In this document: piece after piece, positions 16,741-25,960 of the stretch | Numbering within the stretch: the stretch's first letter is position 1 | Layout: each line of letters starts with the position of its first letter | Assembly: GCF_002553505.1 (NCBI RefSeq) | Contig: NZ_PDCP01000001.1 | Coordinates: 161,791 to 225,790, forward strand | Reading direction: 5' to 3' | Source of the DNA: Mycolicibacterium agri | Lineage (GTDB): Bacteria; Actinomycetota; Actinomycetes; Mycobacteriales; Mycobacteriaceae | DNA length: 64,000 bases | The notes under the pieces: model-generated | Databases searched by the model: none | What the model was told of the DNA's origin: nothing | The model's input: only the letters and a program-made list of their open reading frames with translations | Translations under genes and position numbers: made by a program

Positions 16741-17481
16741 TCAACCCCGCAATCGCTTAACCGTCCGCACGGCGCTGCCCCGAGCTCGATGCACGAGGGA
16801 CGTATCGGGGTTGAGCACACGATCAATCCACTCGGCATCGAGGTCTCGCCGGATGCTGGTTCTGGCTTGAAGCCAGCCGTCCGCCCGCGTGCGACCGCCG
16901 TCGCTCGTATACGCGCGAGTCACTCCCGCCGCCTTCAACCGGCACAGCACATGTCGGTCATAGGAACCGAACGGGATCGCCACCCTCGACACCGGGGCGC
17001 CGGTGATTTCAGCAAGTACCCAGTGGGCTTCGTAGAACTCCTGGTGCGCTTGCGTTTCATCGATCCGCCGCCAGTCCCGGTGCGACCAGCCGTGCGAGCC
17101 GATCGCCATGCCAGCGTCCAGCAGCGACCTGACTGCTGCCCGGTCTAGGTGTCCGCGCTCACCCAACTTTCCGGCGAGCACGAAGAATTCCGCGGTGAGG
17201 CCGCGCTCCACGAGGCGCGGCAACGCGACCTCCACATCGGAGGCGTTGCCGTCGTCGAATGTGAGCCGGACGTCGGATCGTCCGACCACCGCGTCGAGCA
17301 CCTGCTCGAACTGTGCGGTACTCACCCATGTCGGGTCGTCATCCCCGCCACGGTCGCGGCCCGCGGGACCGATCCCATGGACCGTGATGTTCACCACCGA
17401 ACGCGGCACCGCCTCGATCGCACGGGATGAACCAATAGACACGCGATCACCCGCTTCGCTGACTCGCTTGCAACTGACCAC
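16741..17481 (-). CDS. Polysaccharide deacetylase (NodB domain, CE4)
   Basis: The 246-aa protein carries the CE4 signatures: VRLTFDDGNASD with the catalytic/metal Asp pair (76-77), and GSHGWSHRDW with the two zinc His residues (about 130 and 134). IPFGSYDRHVL follows, where the common 'PyG' Arg strand appears as FGSYD. GTG 17481 is the ORF start, but the domain begins about residue 30, so GTG codons downstream are possible. No signal peptide or membrane helix is visible, so it may deacetylate a cytosolic or lipid-linked precursor. It is the first gene of a four-gene minus-strand run ending at the lipoprotein. Confidence 0.84.
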   Translation of the reverse strand: MVSCKRVSEAGDRVSIGSSRAIEAVPRSVVNITVHGIGPAGRDRGGDDDPTWVSTAQFEQVLDAVVGRSDVRLTFDDGNASDVEVALPRLVERGLTAEFFVLAGKLGERGHLDRAAVRSLLDAGMAIGSHGWSHRDWRRIDETQAHQEFYEAHWVLAEITGAPVSRVAIPFGSYDRHVLCRLKAAGVTRAYTSDGGRTRADGWLQARTSIRRDLDAEWIDRVLNPDTSLVHRARGSAVRTVKRLRG

Positions 17482-17872
17482 CGGAGACGATCACGCGACG
17501 AACACTACACCGACTCGGCACCGATGGCTAATATTCGGCGCGAATCAGCGAACATCCTGTCATCCGTGTTCGGCAAAGCGTGTGCACGGATCGGTTTCAC
17601 AACGCGATCAGGCCGGGCGACAGCGCCTCACGGTGCCACCGAATATAGTCGACCGCCTTGCGGCGGCGCATCAAAACCGCAGTATATAACGGGTAACGAC
17701 CGTGATATTGCTCAACCGGTCCAGCACGGATAAGCGGCGCGCAACCACCTGGTAGCCGCCGGCGGTAAAGATGCTCACAACCATCTTCCAAGCACGAGCG
17801 CGCCGAGACAGCAATTGATGACTGTCAAACACATACGCCATCTTTTACATCGATCTGCAGATTAGGCAATTA
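17482..17872 (-). other. 391-bp intergenic region, probable promoter area, AT-richer at one end
   Basis: No gene is recognised here. The part from about 17815 to 17875 is clearly richer in A/T than its surroundings. The region lies upstream of the minus-strand deacetylase gene and downstream of the GT2 gene that ends at 17873, so it may contain the deacetylase promoter. I see no convincing operator or hairpin. Confidence 0.4.
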
Positions 17873-19054
17873 TTATGCTGGTCGTCCTGGGGTGCCCAGC
17901 TCATCCGATCTCGAACGCGAATCGGACATCGATCGGCTGCTTTCATCTCGCTCCCAGCCTTGTCCCTGACGCAGACTCCACCGCTTGGCGAACGCCATAC
18001 CGATGTAGACCGCCGCATCGACAGCCGATTGAGGGCCGCGGACGGCACGCAACACCGCGACCGCCGAATCCATCCCGCTGCCCGGCGTCCTCGCAGTTTG
18101 TCGTGGCCATTTCGTGGACATCTCGGCCTTGCCTCGGTGGCCGCGACGCAGGACCGCGAGCAGGCTCCTGGCGTCGGCGGGTGTGGTCACAATCACCGGA
18201 TCGGTTGCCACCACGGCCTTCTCGTCAGCATCGAATTGGGTGTCGACGTAAAGATCGTCGCCCGTAATCATCGGAAAGGCACCCAATCGTCGGTGACCCT
18301 CGGCGCTGAGTCCGTAGACCCCGGCGCCCCACATCGCACGCTGGTGTTTCGAGATCCGCTGCCGTGCCCGGTAATAACGCCGCACGAGCGGGCTGGCGCC
18401 GCCGACGTCGTAGCACGCTTGCGGTCTTGCGGCCAACACGTCGCCCGACGAAAGCCGATCCAGAACCGCGAGAACGGCGGCAGGCGAAATCTGAATGTCG
18501 GCGTCCAAGTACAAGCGTGGCCATAGCGTGGCCGCCTCGTCGCCGGCGTTGAGTGCGATCGGCTTCGAGCCCTGCTTGCGCTCCACGACCTGAACGCCGG
18601 GAACGGCGCGCGCAATTTCGGCCGTATCGTCCGTGCAACCGTTGCACACCACGATCAACTCGACGAACCCGTCCACGGCCGCCTGGCTCAGCGGACCGAG
18701 GGTGCGTTTGATGACGGCCGCCTCGTTGTTCGCCGGGATGATTACGGCTCCCCGCTGAAGTCCGCCGGAAATCTGTTTACGGGGATGGGATTTGGCGGCC
18801 AACGGCGTCTCCTGCGCAGGCTTTGGGTTCGGATTGACGGCGAGCCTGTGCGCACTCGGCCCGCCGTGACCGAGTCTCAACATCGCCAGGGGGCCAAACC
18901 ATACCCCGCGAGCGCGGTAGGCCGAGCGACTTTGCAGCAAAGCTACAAATAGTTGCGAAATCGCACTCAGCGATCTCCCGCATCTCTGCACGAGCAGGTC
19001 GACTTCGACGTGGTCCGGCAAGTAGCATTGCCAATGTGCCCTATAGATAGTCAT
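17873..19054 (-). CDS. GT2-family glycosyltransferase
   Basis: The GT2 domain starts about residue 98 with GAVIIPANNEAAVIKRTL, then ELIVVCNGCTDDTAEIAR and KPIALNAGDEAA. RLYLDADIQIS holds the DxD-type metal site, and MITGDDLYVDTQF the catalytic acid region. The about 100 residues before it are poorly conserved-looking, rich in Arg and His, and may not all be translated. ATG 19054 has GGAGG 4 nt upstream; GTG 19117 is an upstream alternative. It diverges from the flippase at 19258 across an about 200-bp intergenic region. The C-terminus has no clear membrane helices, so the enzyme is likely peripheral. Donor unknown. Confidence 0.78.
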   Translation of the reverse strand: MTIYRAHWQCYLPDHVEVDLLVQRCGRSLSAISQLFVALLQSRSAYRARGVWFGPLAMLRLGHGGPSAHRLAVNPNPKPAQETPLAAKSHPRKQISGGLQRGAVIIPANNEAAVIKRTLGPLSQAAVDGFVELIVVCNGCTDDTAEIARAVPGVQVVERKQGSKPIALNAGDEAATLWPRLYLDADIQISPAAVLAVLDRLSSGDVLAARPQACYDVGGASPLVRRYYRARQRISKHQRAMWGAGVYGLSAEGHRRLGAFPMITGDDLYVDTQFDADEKAVVATDPVIVTTPADARSLLAVLRRGHRGKAEMSTKWPRQTARTPGSGMDSAVAVLRAVRGPQSAVDAAVYIGMAFAKRWSLRQGQGWERDESSRSMSDSRSRSDELGTPGRPA

Positions 19055-19257
19055 TAGGCCTCCACCGACGAAAATCTGACCCATCCAGCAGTAATCCTCG
19101 CACAAGTATGGGTCCACATGAGAGAATTGCCAACTATGCGCTCAGCTACGCCATTAATCAGATTGAGCCCAGGCCGGCCGGCCAACGTCGATCGACGGCG
19201 GCGGTTTGAGTCTTCACTTGCGGGGTCCTCCCGGATGCTGGAAAGCCGTCGCGCAGG
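19055..19257. promoter_or_regulatory. Divergent promoter region between GT2 and Wzx genes
   Basis: These 203 bp separate two divergently read genes, so at least two promoters should lie here. Part of it may be translated if the GTG at 19117 is the true GT2 start. No operator palindrome stands out. Confidence 0.4.
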
Positions 19258-20826
19258 ATGACACAAGAACGCACGGCGCTACCGACAGCAGAATGCGCCC
19301 CTCAACAGGAGGCGGGTTCGCTCACCCGTAGCGTGCGACGAGGCGCCTTGTGGACCGCCGCAAGCGCGATACTGCTCCGGTTCGGCAACATCCTGGTGAT
19401 GGCCGTCGTCGCCAGGTTGATTTCGCCCGACGAATTGGGCATCTACGCATTGGCCATCGCGGTCTATGGATTCGTGGCGTCGCTGGCTTCGTGGGGTGTC
19501 GCATCAGCGATCGGACGCTCGGATCTCGATGCAGACAAGTTGGGGCCGACGGTCACCACCTTTGCACTGTCCGGCACTTGTGTGGTTGCCGGCGCAATGG
19601 CCCTCCTCGCCGGCCCGGTTGCGTCGGCGTTTGAAGCCCCTGAGGCAGCGGGACCCATTCGGATTTTGGCGGTCGCGCTTGCAGTACAAGGCATCATCGC
19701 CGTGCCTGCCGCACAGATCCAACGACTGTTCCGGCAGGACGTGATATTCCGCGCCAACGTGGTCGCGTTCATTCTCAGCAATACCACCTTGCTGGGCTTG
19801 GCGACGGTCATCAACGGGGCGGAAGCCTTCGCTTGGTCTCGCGTTGTCGGGAATGGCGTCGTCGGTGTGATGATCGTGCTCGCTCTGGAAAAGCGCTATC
19901 GACCCGGTTGGCACGCACAGTTTGTCGGACCGCTGCTGCGGTTCGGGATCCCGGTCGCCCTCGGGACGCTGCTTTCGCGGTTTGTGCTGAATATCGACTA
20001 TGTGATCGTCGGACGTGAGACGTCGACCACCGATCTCGGTTTCTACATGCTCGCCTTCACTATCTGTTCCTGGCCCACTGCCGCACTCGGTGCAGTTATG
20101 GACCAGGTTGCGCTACCGGCGTTTTCAGGCGCTCGGCGTGACGGTCGGGACCTCCGCGAGACCGTATACCGGGCAGTTCGAATCGTGGCGCTTGTCGCGT
20201 GTCCCATCGCCGCATTCACCTGTGCCTTCGCATATCCGCTCATCGAAGCCGTCTATGGCGCCAAGTGGTTGACCGCCGCACCCGTGGTCCAGGTGCTCGC
20301 TTTGTATGGCGTGCTCTACGTTCTCGGGACGTTGTTCGATGAAATGATGATCGCGTCAGGCAAAACGATGACGATGTTCCTCGTGCAAGCGACGGCTCTG
20401 GTCGCCCTCGTCCCGACCCTGATCGTGGGGGTCAGGACTGGTGGATTGGTCGGCGTCGGGGTCGGACACATTCTCGTAGTGCTCGTCGTGACGATGCCCG
20501 CGTACCTGATAGCAATGAAGGCCACCACCGGAGCCGGCTTGGGCGTCGCATTGCGCGCCGTCTCGAGACCGGTCGCGGCAGCCCTCGCAGCTGCTGGCGT
20601 TGCGCTGTTGGTCACCGAAGGCTTGGCCCATCCGCTTGCAAAGCTGGCGGTCGGGGGGATGGTCGGATTGGTGGTTTACGTCGCGGTCGCTGGCCCGCAG
20701 CTACTCCAACTGTTCCCAGACAGGCTCGCCGACCAGCCGATCTTGGTCGCGGCGACCGCATGGCCGTCGTCGGTGGCCAAACGGCTGGGAATTTCTACAG
20801 ACAATTCGTGCCACAACCGCACCTGA
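19258..20826 (+). CDS. Wzx-type lipid-linked oligosaccharide flippase, copy 1
   Basis: The 522-aa integral membrane protein starts with SVRRGALWTAASAILLRFGNILVMAVVARLISPDELGIYALA. This is the characteristic opening of the polysaccharide_synt (MVF/MATE-like) flippase family. I count about 12-14 hydrophobic segments through the protein, e.g. near residues 30-65, 95-120, 130-150, 225-250, 300-330, 345-365 and 370-400. It should move undecaprenyl (or decaprenyl)-linked repeat units from cytosolic to outer face. ATG 19258 is preceded by GGAAAG-type weak ribosome site. It forms an operon with the following GT2 (37 bp gap). A second Wzx is at 33710. Confidence 0.88.
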   Translation: MTQERTALPTAECAPQQEAGSLTRSVRRGALWTAASAILLRFGNILVMAVVARLISPDELGIYALAIAVYGFVASLASWGVASAIGRSDLDADKLGPTVTTFALSGTCVVAGAMALLAGPVASAFEAPEAAGPIRILAVALAVQGIIAVPAAQIQRLFRQDVIFRANVVAFILSNTTLLGLATVINGAEAFAWSRVVGNGVVGVMIVLALEKRYRPGWHAQFVGPLLRFGIPVALGTLLSRFVLNIDYVIVGRETSTTDLGFYMLAFTICSWPTAALGAVMDQVALPAFSGARRDGRDLRETVYRAVRIVALVACPIAAFTCAFAYPLIEAVYGAKWLTAAPVVQVLALYGVLYVLGTLFDEMMIASGKTMTMFLVQATALVALVPTLIVGVRTGGLVGVGVGHILVVLVVTMPAYLIAMKATTGAGLGVALRAVSRPVAAALAAAGVALLVTEGLAHPLAKLAVGGMVGLVVYVAVAGPQLLQLFPDRLADQPILVAATAWPSSVAKRLGISTDNSCHNRT

Positions 20827-20863
20827 TCCGCCGCATGGCGAGAAATGCCACGGGAGGAGCGCG

Positions 20864-21754
20864 ATGCCGAAAGTAACGATCTGCGTGCCTGTATACAACT
20901 GCGAGGATTCCATCGATGCCGCCATCGCGAGCGCGCTGGAACAGACCTACAGCGACTTCGAATGCCTCGTCGTTGATAATGCGTCGACCGACTCGACGGT
21001 CGATCGGGTGATGGCCTTCAAAGACCCGCGCATTCGGGTGATCAGGAATACGGAAAACGTCGGTCCGAATGCGAATCACAACATCTGCATCGAACATGCT
21101 CGGGGTGACTTAATTCAGTTTCTTCACAGTGACGACAGGCTCTTGCCCGGCTGCCTCGCTCATCTGGTACCGATGTTCGACGACCCGCGCGTGGGTTTGG
21201 CGTTTGCCCGCCGACGAATTGAATCATCCGATTCGGGATGGGTCAGTCATTTCGCGGAACTTCATACTCCGCTGGAGCCGCTCGAAGCCATCAACGATGG
21301 AATGAGCATCATTCGAAAGTATGTCGATGAAGGAGGCAGGGGAAACTGGATCGGGGAGCCGACGTCTGTGATGGTCCGGACATCGTTACTGAGAGAAGTC
21401 GGGGGATTCAGCACTGAGCTGCGGTATTCGGACGATATGGAATTGTGGCTCCGGATATTGGCACGGTCCGATGCTGCATGGGTCGACGCGGAACTGTCCG
21501 TGAGAACGCAGGAAGAGACGACGTTGACGATCCTGTATGCCACCACGGATGCGGCATGGTTGGATCGGCCCTGGATCTTGTCCGGATTGGCCCGCAATCG
21601 CGATTTGGACCCAGCAATCAGAATGAAGGCCAGACGGCTGTGGGCGGTTGCCGTATTGAAGAAAGCCATACGTGCGCAACAAGCGCCGCGCGCAATTCGG
21701 CGGACCAAAAATCAGCAGCTGGGCCGGCATGTTCGAATGTCGTTGAGTTCATGA
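20864..21754 (+). CDS. GT2-family glycosyltransferase
   Basis: This 296-aa GT-A enzyme begins MPKVTICVPVYNCEDSIDAAIASALEQTYSDFECLVVDNASTDST-like (shortened here), the standard GT2 opening. NVGPNANHNICIEHARGDLIQFLHSDDRL carries the SDD metal motif. An acceptor-side SVMVRTSLLREVGGFSTELRYSDDMELWLRIL holds the ED-type base region. ATG 20864 has a GGGAGGA Shine-Dalgarno 6-7 nt upstream; upstream in-frame sequence to 20600 is a shadow of the flippase. No membrane segment is present. It converges with the Wzy-like gene 30 bp away. Sugar donor not predictable. Confidence 0.86.
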   Translation: MPKVTICVPVYNCEDSIDAAIASALEQTYSDFECLVVDNASTDSTVDRVMAFKDPRIRVIRNTENVGPNANHNICIEHARGDLIQFLHSDDRLLPGCLAHLVPMFDDPRVGLAFARRRIESSDSGWVSHFAELHTPLEPLEAINDGMSIIRKYVDEGGRGNWIGEPTSVMVRTSLLREVGGFSTELRYSDDMELWLRILARSDAAWVDAELSVRTQEETTLTILYATTDAAWLDRPWILSGLARNRDLDPAIRMKARRLWAVAVLKKAIRAQQAPRAIRRTKNQQLGRHVRMSLSS

Positions 21755-21784
21755 CAGCGTCCCGCGCAAGCTATCGCTTTTCGA

Positions 21785-23155
21785 TCACCCGAGATGTTTG
21801 AGGAATCGGGGCGGCGTCGTCTCCGTTGGGGGGACCGGCACCGCGTAATTGCACCATAGCAATCCGTAGATGATGAAGAAAATGCGAACTACCTGTTGAA
21901 AATTGAAAAGGTCGAAGGTGAATGTACAGACGAGAATAGCGACAAACATTGATCCGAGCGTGTAAGCTTGCTCCCGGTCGGTTCGAGTTTTCGCTGCGCG
22001 CAATGCGGCGGCGATACCGAAGAGACCTCCGCCGGCAAGCACTACTATCGCCAAGACGCCGACGATCCCGCCCTGCACAACTGTCTGAAGCCATTCATTG
22101 TCCAGATAGCCAAACTCGGCCGGTGGCGAGCCGCCGAGGCCGAGACCGAAAATCGGGTGCTCGCGAAATGACTCGGACACCCTCGCGTAGTCCTCGGTCC
22201 GCGATAGCACGCTCGGATCCGCTTCCGAGTTGACGATCGTGTTCCACAACGCTTTCGCCGTGTCGGGGAACGCGTTGAGGTAAGCGCCGAGCGCCAAAGC
22301 TCCGGTTATGATCCCGACGAGCAGATGGCGTAGCTTGAAATTCCACACGTACACAACAAGGGCTGCGCCAAGCGCGACGACACCAGTCCTCGAGACCGCG
22401 GCCGGCATCGCCGCCAACGCCAATGCGCAGGTCCCGACGGCGAACAGTCGGACCGCCCATTTCGCGGCGTTTCGGGCAAAGAAAATGGCGAGCGGCACAG
22501 TTATCGCGGCCAGCACCGAGAATTCAATGGCGTGTTGGGATGTTCCCATGACGCGCTTTGCGCCCCAGCGCTCACCCATTTCGAGTTCATCCGTGTTCGT
22601 CACGAATCCCTCGGGCGCAAAGAAGTAGCGCAGGTCGATGCTCGTCATGGATTGCAGCAGGCCGACAAGGCAGGCGAAAGTGAGCCCAACCGCGAGACAG
22701 CCCAGAACGAAATTGCGTTGCCGAGTCGTCCGCACACGACTGAGGATGTATAGCGCGACGCCGACATTGGCGACCACGTTGATCAGCGCCCGAGTTCTGT
22801 TGCCTGCGACGACTGCGTCGTCGTCGTTCAGAAGCCCCACCCCATAGATGGCCAGTTGGAGCAGGAAGTAGAACAGAATGATGAGGGTGCCGGGGCGCAC
22901 AGTTGGTCGTGGTGTGGTCCGCCTGACCAACATGAAGCCGAGAAGGGCCAAGCCGAAAAGCAATACCGCGATCAACTTCGCGGGGGAACCGTTGCTTTTC
23001 AGGGGTCCCGCCGGAACCGAGAAGGCCGGCAGGATCGGTATCAGCAGGCAGAGAAACCCGAGCAACCACGGCGTTTGCTCGCGGGATGTGGCCGCATCCG
23101 ACGGTCGCAGATCAGCGTTCGCCGTCGACGGCGCGGCCAACGGCGTTGTCGTCAC
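21785..23155 (-). CDS. O-antigen polymerase/ligase-like membrane protein (Wzy_C), copy 1
   Basis: The 456-aa protein has about 12 hydrophobic segments. A large external loop precedes the family motif near residues 320-345 (FREHPIFGLGLGGSPPAEFGYLDNEWLQ). The H-P-I-F-G-x-G motif and the following D-N-E-W are typical of the Wzy_C (O-antigen ligase/polymerase) family. It should polymerise repeat units on the outer face, or transfer the finished chain to an acceptor. GTG 23155 overlaps the preceding Wzz-like stop (GTGA), so polymerase and copolymerase are co-translated. It converges with the GT2 gene at 21754. Polymerase versus ligase cannot be told from sequence. Confidence 0.85.
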   Translation of the reverse strand: MTTTPLAAPSTANADLRPSDAATSREQTPWLLGFLCLLIPILPAFSVPAGPLKSNGSPAKLIAVLLFGLALLGFMLVRRTTPRPTVRPGTLIILFYFLLQLAIYGVGLLNDDDAVVAGNRTRALINVVANVGVALYILSRVRTTRQRNFVLGCLAVGLTFACLVGLLQSMTSIDLRYFFAPEGFVTNTDELEMGERWGAKRVMGTSQHAIEFSVLAAITVPLAIFFARNAAKWAVRLFAVGTCALALAAMPAAVSRTGVVALGAALVVYVWNFKLRHLLVGIITGALALGAYLNAFPDTAKALWNTIVNSEADPSVLSRTEDYARVSESFREHPIFGLGLGGSPPAEFGYLDNEWLQTVVQGGIVGVLAIVVLAGGGLFGIAAALRAAKTRTDREQAYTLGSMFVAILVCTFTFDLFNFQQVVRIFFIIYGLLWCNYAVPVPPTETTPPRFLKHLG

Positions 23156-23913
23156 GTGTTTTCCATGACGGCCTGGTCCACGGGCGCGGAGTTAACCGGC
23201 TGGTGATCCTCTGTTGGAAGATCAGCGGGGCGCGACATTTCGGCAGCTGCGAGCTTGCTTTGGCGTCGTCGCTGTAGACGTGATTTCAAGTGGGACAACA
23301 AGACATCGGCCAGCACGGTAACCAGCACAGCCAACCCGCTGCCGGCAATGAGAATCGTCAGCGTCGACTTCGTCCGACTCGGCATTACTTCCGCTGGAGC
23401 CGTAGGCGGTGATATCAACAACGTGTGCACCATCTGGTCCTCTGGCACGTGGGCTTGCTGCTGCAACGACTTGAGGGTGTCTTCAGCCTCCTCAATGACG
23501 AGTTCGAGCGTTCTGGTGACCGCCTCCTGCTTCGCGCTGGTGATCTCGACCTGGATGAGTGGCGGTTGCGGGATGCCGGGCGGTACCGCGAGCATCTTGG
23601 CGTAGTAATCAGGCAGGCCGCCGGCCGCTACGACCTTGTCGACAACCGACTGTTTCTGAAGTCCTATTTGAGTCATGTTGGCGATCAGTGTCGCTCCGCC
23701 TTCGTCCAGCAGACCATTTCGCGGTAGCGGGACCCCGGCGTCGACGTATTCCACCCGCGAATTGGGTGGTGCCAGCCCGATCACCGTATTCGCGTAGTAG
23801 ACAGGTACCACGGAACTGTAGGCGGAGTATCCGTACCAGCCGACCACCAGCAGCATGGGTATCAGCAGATACCAGCGGCGAAGACAAGACCGCCCCACGT
23901 CAAACAGATCCAT
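23152..23913 (-). CDS. Wzz-like polysaccharide copolymerase (chain-length determinant), copy 1
   Basis: The 253-aa protein has the Wzz layout. There is an N-terminal helix (WYLLIPMLLVVGWYGYSAY, about 14-32), an extracytosolic domain of about 150 residues and a C-terminal helix (LTILIAGSGLAVLVTVLADVLL). A basic tail (SRLQRRRQSKLAAAEM) follows. The loop includes PPNSRVEYVDAGVPLPRNG and a helical stretch with ELVIEEAEDTLKSLQQQAH. No Walker A kinase domain follows, so it is a kinase-less PCP. It is the first gene of a two-gene operon with the Wzy-like protein. It should set chain length. The ATG at 23913 is clear. Confidence 0.82.
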   Translation of the reverse strand: MDLFDVGRSCLRRWYLLIPMLLVVGWYGYSAYSSVVPVYYANTVIGLAPPNSRVEYVDAGVPLPRNGLLDEGGATLIANMTQIGLQKQSVVDKVVAAGGLPDYYAKMLAVPPGIPQPPLIQVEITSAKQEAVTRTLELVIEEAEDTLKSLQQQAHVPEDQMVHTLLISPPTAPAEVMPSRTKSTLTILIAGSGLAVLVTVLADVLLSHLKSRLQRRRQSKLAAAEMSRPADLPTEDHQPVNSAPVDQAVMENT

Positions 23914-24552
23914 CGTCGTCCCCTCATCAGGATTGCACGGGCACCGGGGTTCTTGGCAAACTCAATCTACCGGTTTCGCGCCGATCTGGCTATGGATAGA
24001 CAATTTGCGAGAATCTCAATTTGGCGCACGGACGGCTCGAATCGGCATCGTTGAGGGGTACGGAAGGGGATCCACATAGGACTGGGTCATATTGCGTCTG
24101 TTGCCGACGCGCCGCGCGCGAGAGTCGATGGACTCTACTGTCGGCTCAGGCAGGCGACAGATGGGACTATCCGAAATGCTGGCTTGCTAAGCAAAATTTG
24201 GAAAACTTAGCACATTATGTGCCGATGGACCCGGCCAGCCACTTCGCCTTCCTCTGGGGTTGCGGCTCACCCGTGTGCGGTCATCACTGACTATCGCGAT
24301 TTCCTGCGGAATCAGCGAAGCTGCTGTCAGTCTGGTTCGGTGCTCAAATCTCGTCTCAGGGCCTATCACAAATTCAGTCGGATGCATTTCGAGTCAATTT
24401 CAGCAAAGTATGCTAGCATTGCTGCGTCAAAGGGGGCGCGTCGTCGAGGCGCTGGGACCTCCAGGGACGGAAGGAGGGTCCATGCTGCGACTAATCAGCG
24501 GGCCGGCAATCCGCCATGCGGCCATGATTCGAATTGGTTGACGGAGATTGCC
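23914..24552. promoter_or_regulatory. 639-bp AT-richer divergent intergenic region
   Basis: It separates the Wzz-like gene (minus) from the nucleotide-sugar dehydrogenase (plus), so it should hold promoters in both directions. I recognise no gene. Sites of note are the interrupted palindrome TTGCTAAGCAA (24184-24194), followed by AATTT. There is also a 10-bp palindrome ATGCTAGCAT (24410-24419), flanked by AGCAA (24402) and TTGCT (24419). The A/T-rich composition could be a binding area for a nucleoid protein such as Lsr2; that is inference. Confidence 0.45.
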
Positions 24553-25887
24553 ATGGCTTATTTCAGCGTAGCTCGAAAGATCGCTGTCTTTGGACTTGGC
24601 TACGTCGGTAGCGTATCGGCGGCATGTCTGGCAAGCCGCGGGCACGCCGTCATCGGCATTGATGTATGCGCCGAGAAGGTCGAGATGATCAACCGGGGTC
24701 AAAGTCCGGTGATTGAGGAGGGACTCGGTGACCTCGTCGCCGAGCAGGTTGCGGCGGGACGCCTCTGCGCGACGACCGATTCCGCTCATGCGATTGCGAA
24801 CTCTGACATCGCCCTGGTGTGCGTCGACACGCCGTCGGCTGAGGACGGCAGCCTTAACACGAGTTACCTCGAACGCGTCAGCGACGAGATCGGAGCGGCG
24901 CTCGCCGGGCGGTCCGGTCGCTACACGGTCGTCGTGCGATCCACAATGCTGCCAACGACATGTGAGCAAGTTGTGCTGCCGCGTCTGCAGGACGCGTCGG
25001 GCAAGCGCGTGGGCGAAGACTTCGGTCTGGCCGTCAACCCCGAGTTCTTGCGCGAGGGCAGTTCGGTAAGCGACTTCTTTGACCCTCCCAAAGTAGTGAT
25101 CGGCCAGTTCGACGATGCGAGCGGCGATCTTGTCGCTGATCTCTACGCCGGACTGCCCGGCCCCGTCCACCGGGTGCCGCTTGCCGTCGCTGAGATGATC
25201 AAATACGCGGACAACAGCTTTCATGCCCTCAAGGTCGGATTCGCCAACGAGATGGGAACCATCTGCAAGGCGCTGGGTCTCGACAGCCACGCCGTGATGG
25301 ACATACTCACCGCGGACACCAAGCTGAATATTTCGCCCGCTTATCTACGGCCAGGCTTTGCGTTTGGCGGTTCGTGTCTGCTCAAAGATCTTCGTGCCCT
25401 GGTCCACCGCGCCAACGATGCCGACGTGTCGGTTCCAATCCTCGAAGGCGTCATCCCTTCGAACGAAGGTCAGATCGAGCGGGTGTTCAGGGTCATCGAG
25501 GCCACCGGCAAGCGGCGTGTGGGACTGCTGGGGCTCGCTTTCAAGGAGGGCACCGACGACCTACGCGAGAGCCCACTTGTCGCTTTGGCCGAGCGCCTCG
25601 TGGACCAGGGATTCGAGTTGCTGATCCACGATAGCCAGGTCTCGTTGTCACTGCTCGACTCCAAACGGGCTTTCGTGGAACAATGCATCCCTCGGCTCTC
25701 TCGTTTCGTCGCCGGGTCGCCCGAGGAAGTCGTCAACCATGCGGAGGTATGTGTTGTCGCGGCGGCGAACGCCGAAGCAATAGCCGCCCTCAGGCAGGCG
25801 GACGGGTGCGTCGTCGTCGATCTAGTCCGCTTCCCCGGCTCGGGCGACTACCGGGGCGACCCCCGCTACATCGGCATCGGTTGGTAG
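24553..25887 (+). CDS. UDP-glucose/GDP-mannose dehydrogenase family (GDP-mannose 6-dehydrogenase-like)
   Basis: This 444-aa protein begins at ATG 24553 (GGAGA upstream) with KIAVFGLGYVGSVSAACLASRGHAVIGID, the NAD-binding Rossmann motif. The catalytic Cys is in GFAFGGSCLLKDLRAL, which resembles the AlgD/GMD wording (FAFGGSCLPKD) more than the UDP-glucose enzyme. EMIKYADNSFHALKVGFANEMG holds the active-site Lys and Asn. The family oxidises the C-6 of a nucleotide hexose to the uronate in two NAD-dependent steps. A mannuronic or related acid unit in the polymer is therefore likely. The in-frame upstream extension to 24217 has no homology. An SDR epimerase follows 61-73 bp later. Confidence 0.87.
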   Translation: MAYFSVARKIAVFGLGYVGSVSAACLASRGHAVIGIDVCAEKVEMINRGQSPVIEEGLGDLVAEQVAAGRLCATTDSAHAIANSDIALVCVDTPSAEDGSLNTSYLERVSDEIGAALAGRSGRYTVVVRSTMLPTTCEQVVLPRLQDASGKRVGEDFGLAVNPEFLREGSSVSDFFDPPKVVIGQFDDASGDLVADLYAGLPGPVHRVPLAVAEMIKYADNSFHALKVGFANEMGTICKALGLDSHAVMDILTADTKLNISPAYLRPGFAFGGSCLLKDLRALVHRANDADVSVPILEGVIPSNEGQIERVFRVIEATGKRRVGLLGLAFKEGTDDLRESPLVALAERLVDQGFELLIHDSQVSLSLLDSKRAFVEQCIPRLSRFVAGSPEEVVNHAEVCVVAAANAEAIAALRQADGCVVVDLVRFPGSGDYRGDPRYIGIGW

Positions 25888-25960
25888 AGGCTGACTCCGA
25901 ACCAGGCTATGGTGGTGGCGTGGAAGCGGTGTTGAACTCGCGACATAAGTGCGCTGTCGA

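Noticed and set aside
17482..17872. Possible small genes in the 391-bp gap
   Set aside because: Short frames on both strands lack a ribosome site, domain or plausible composition.
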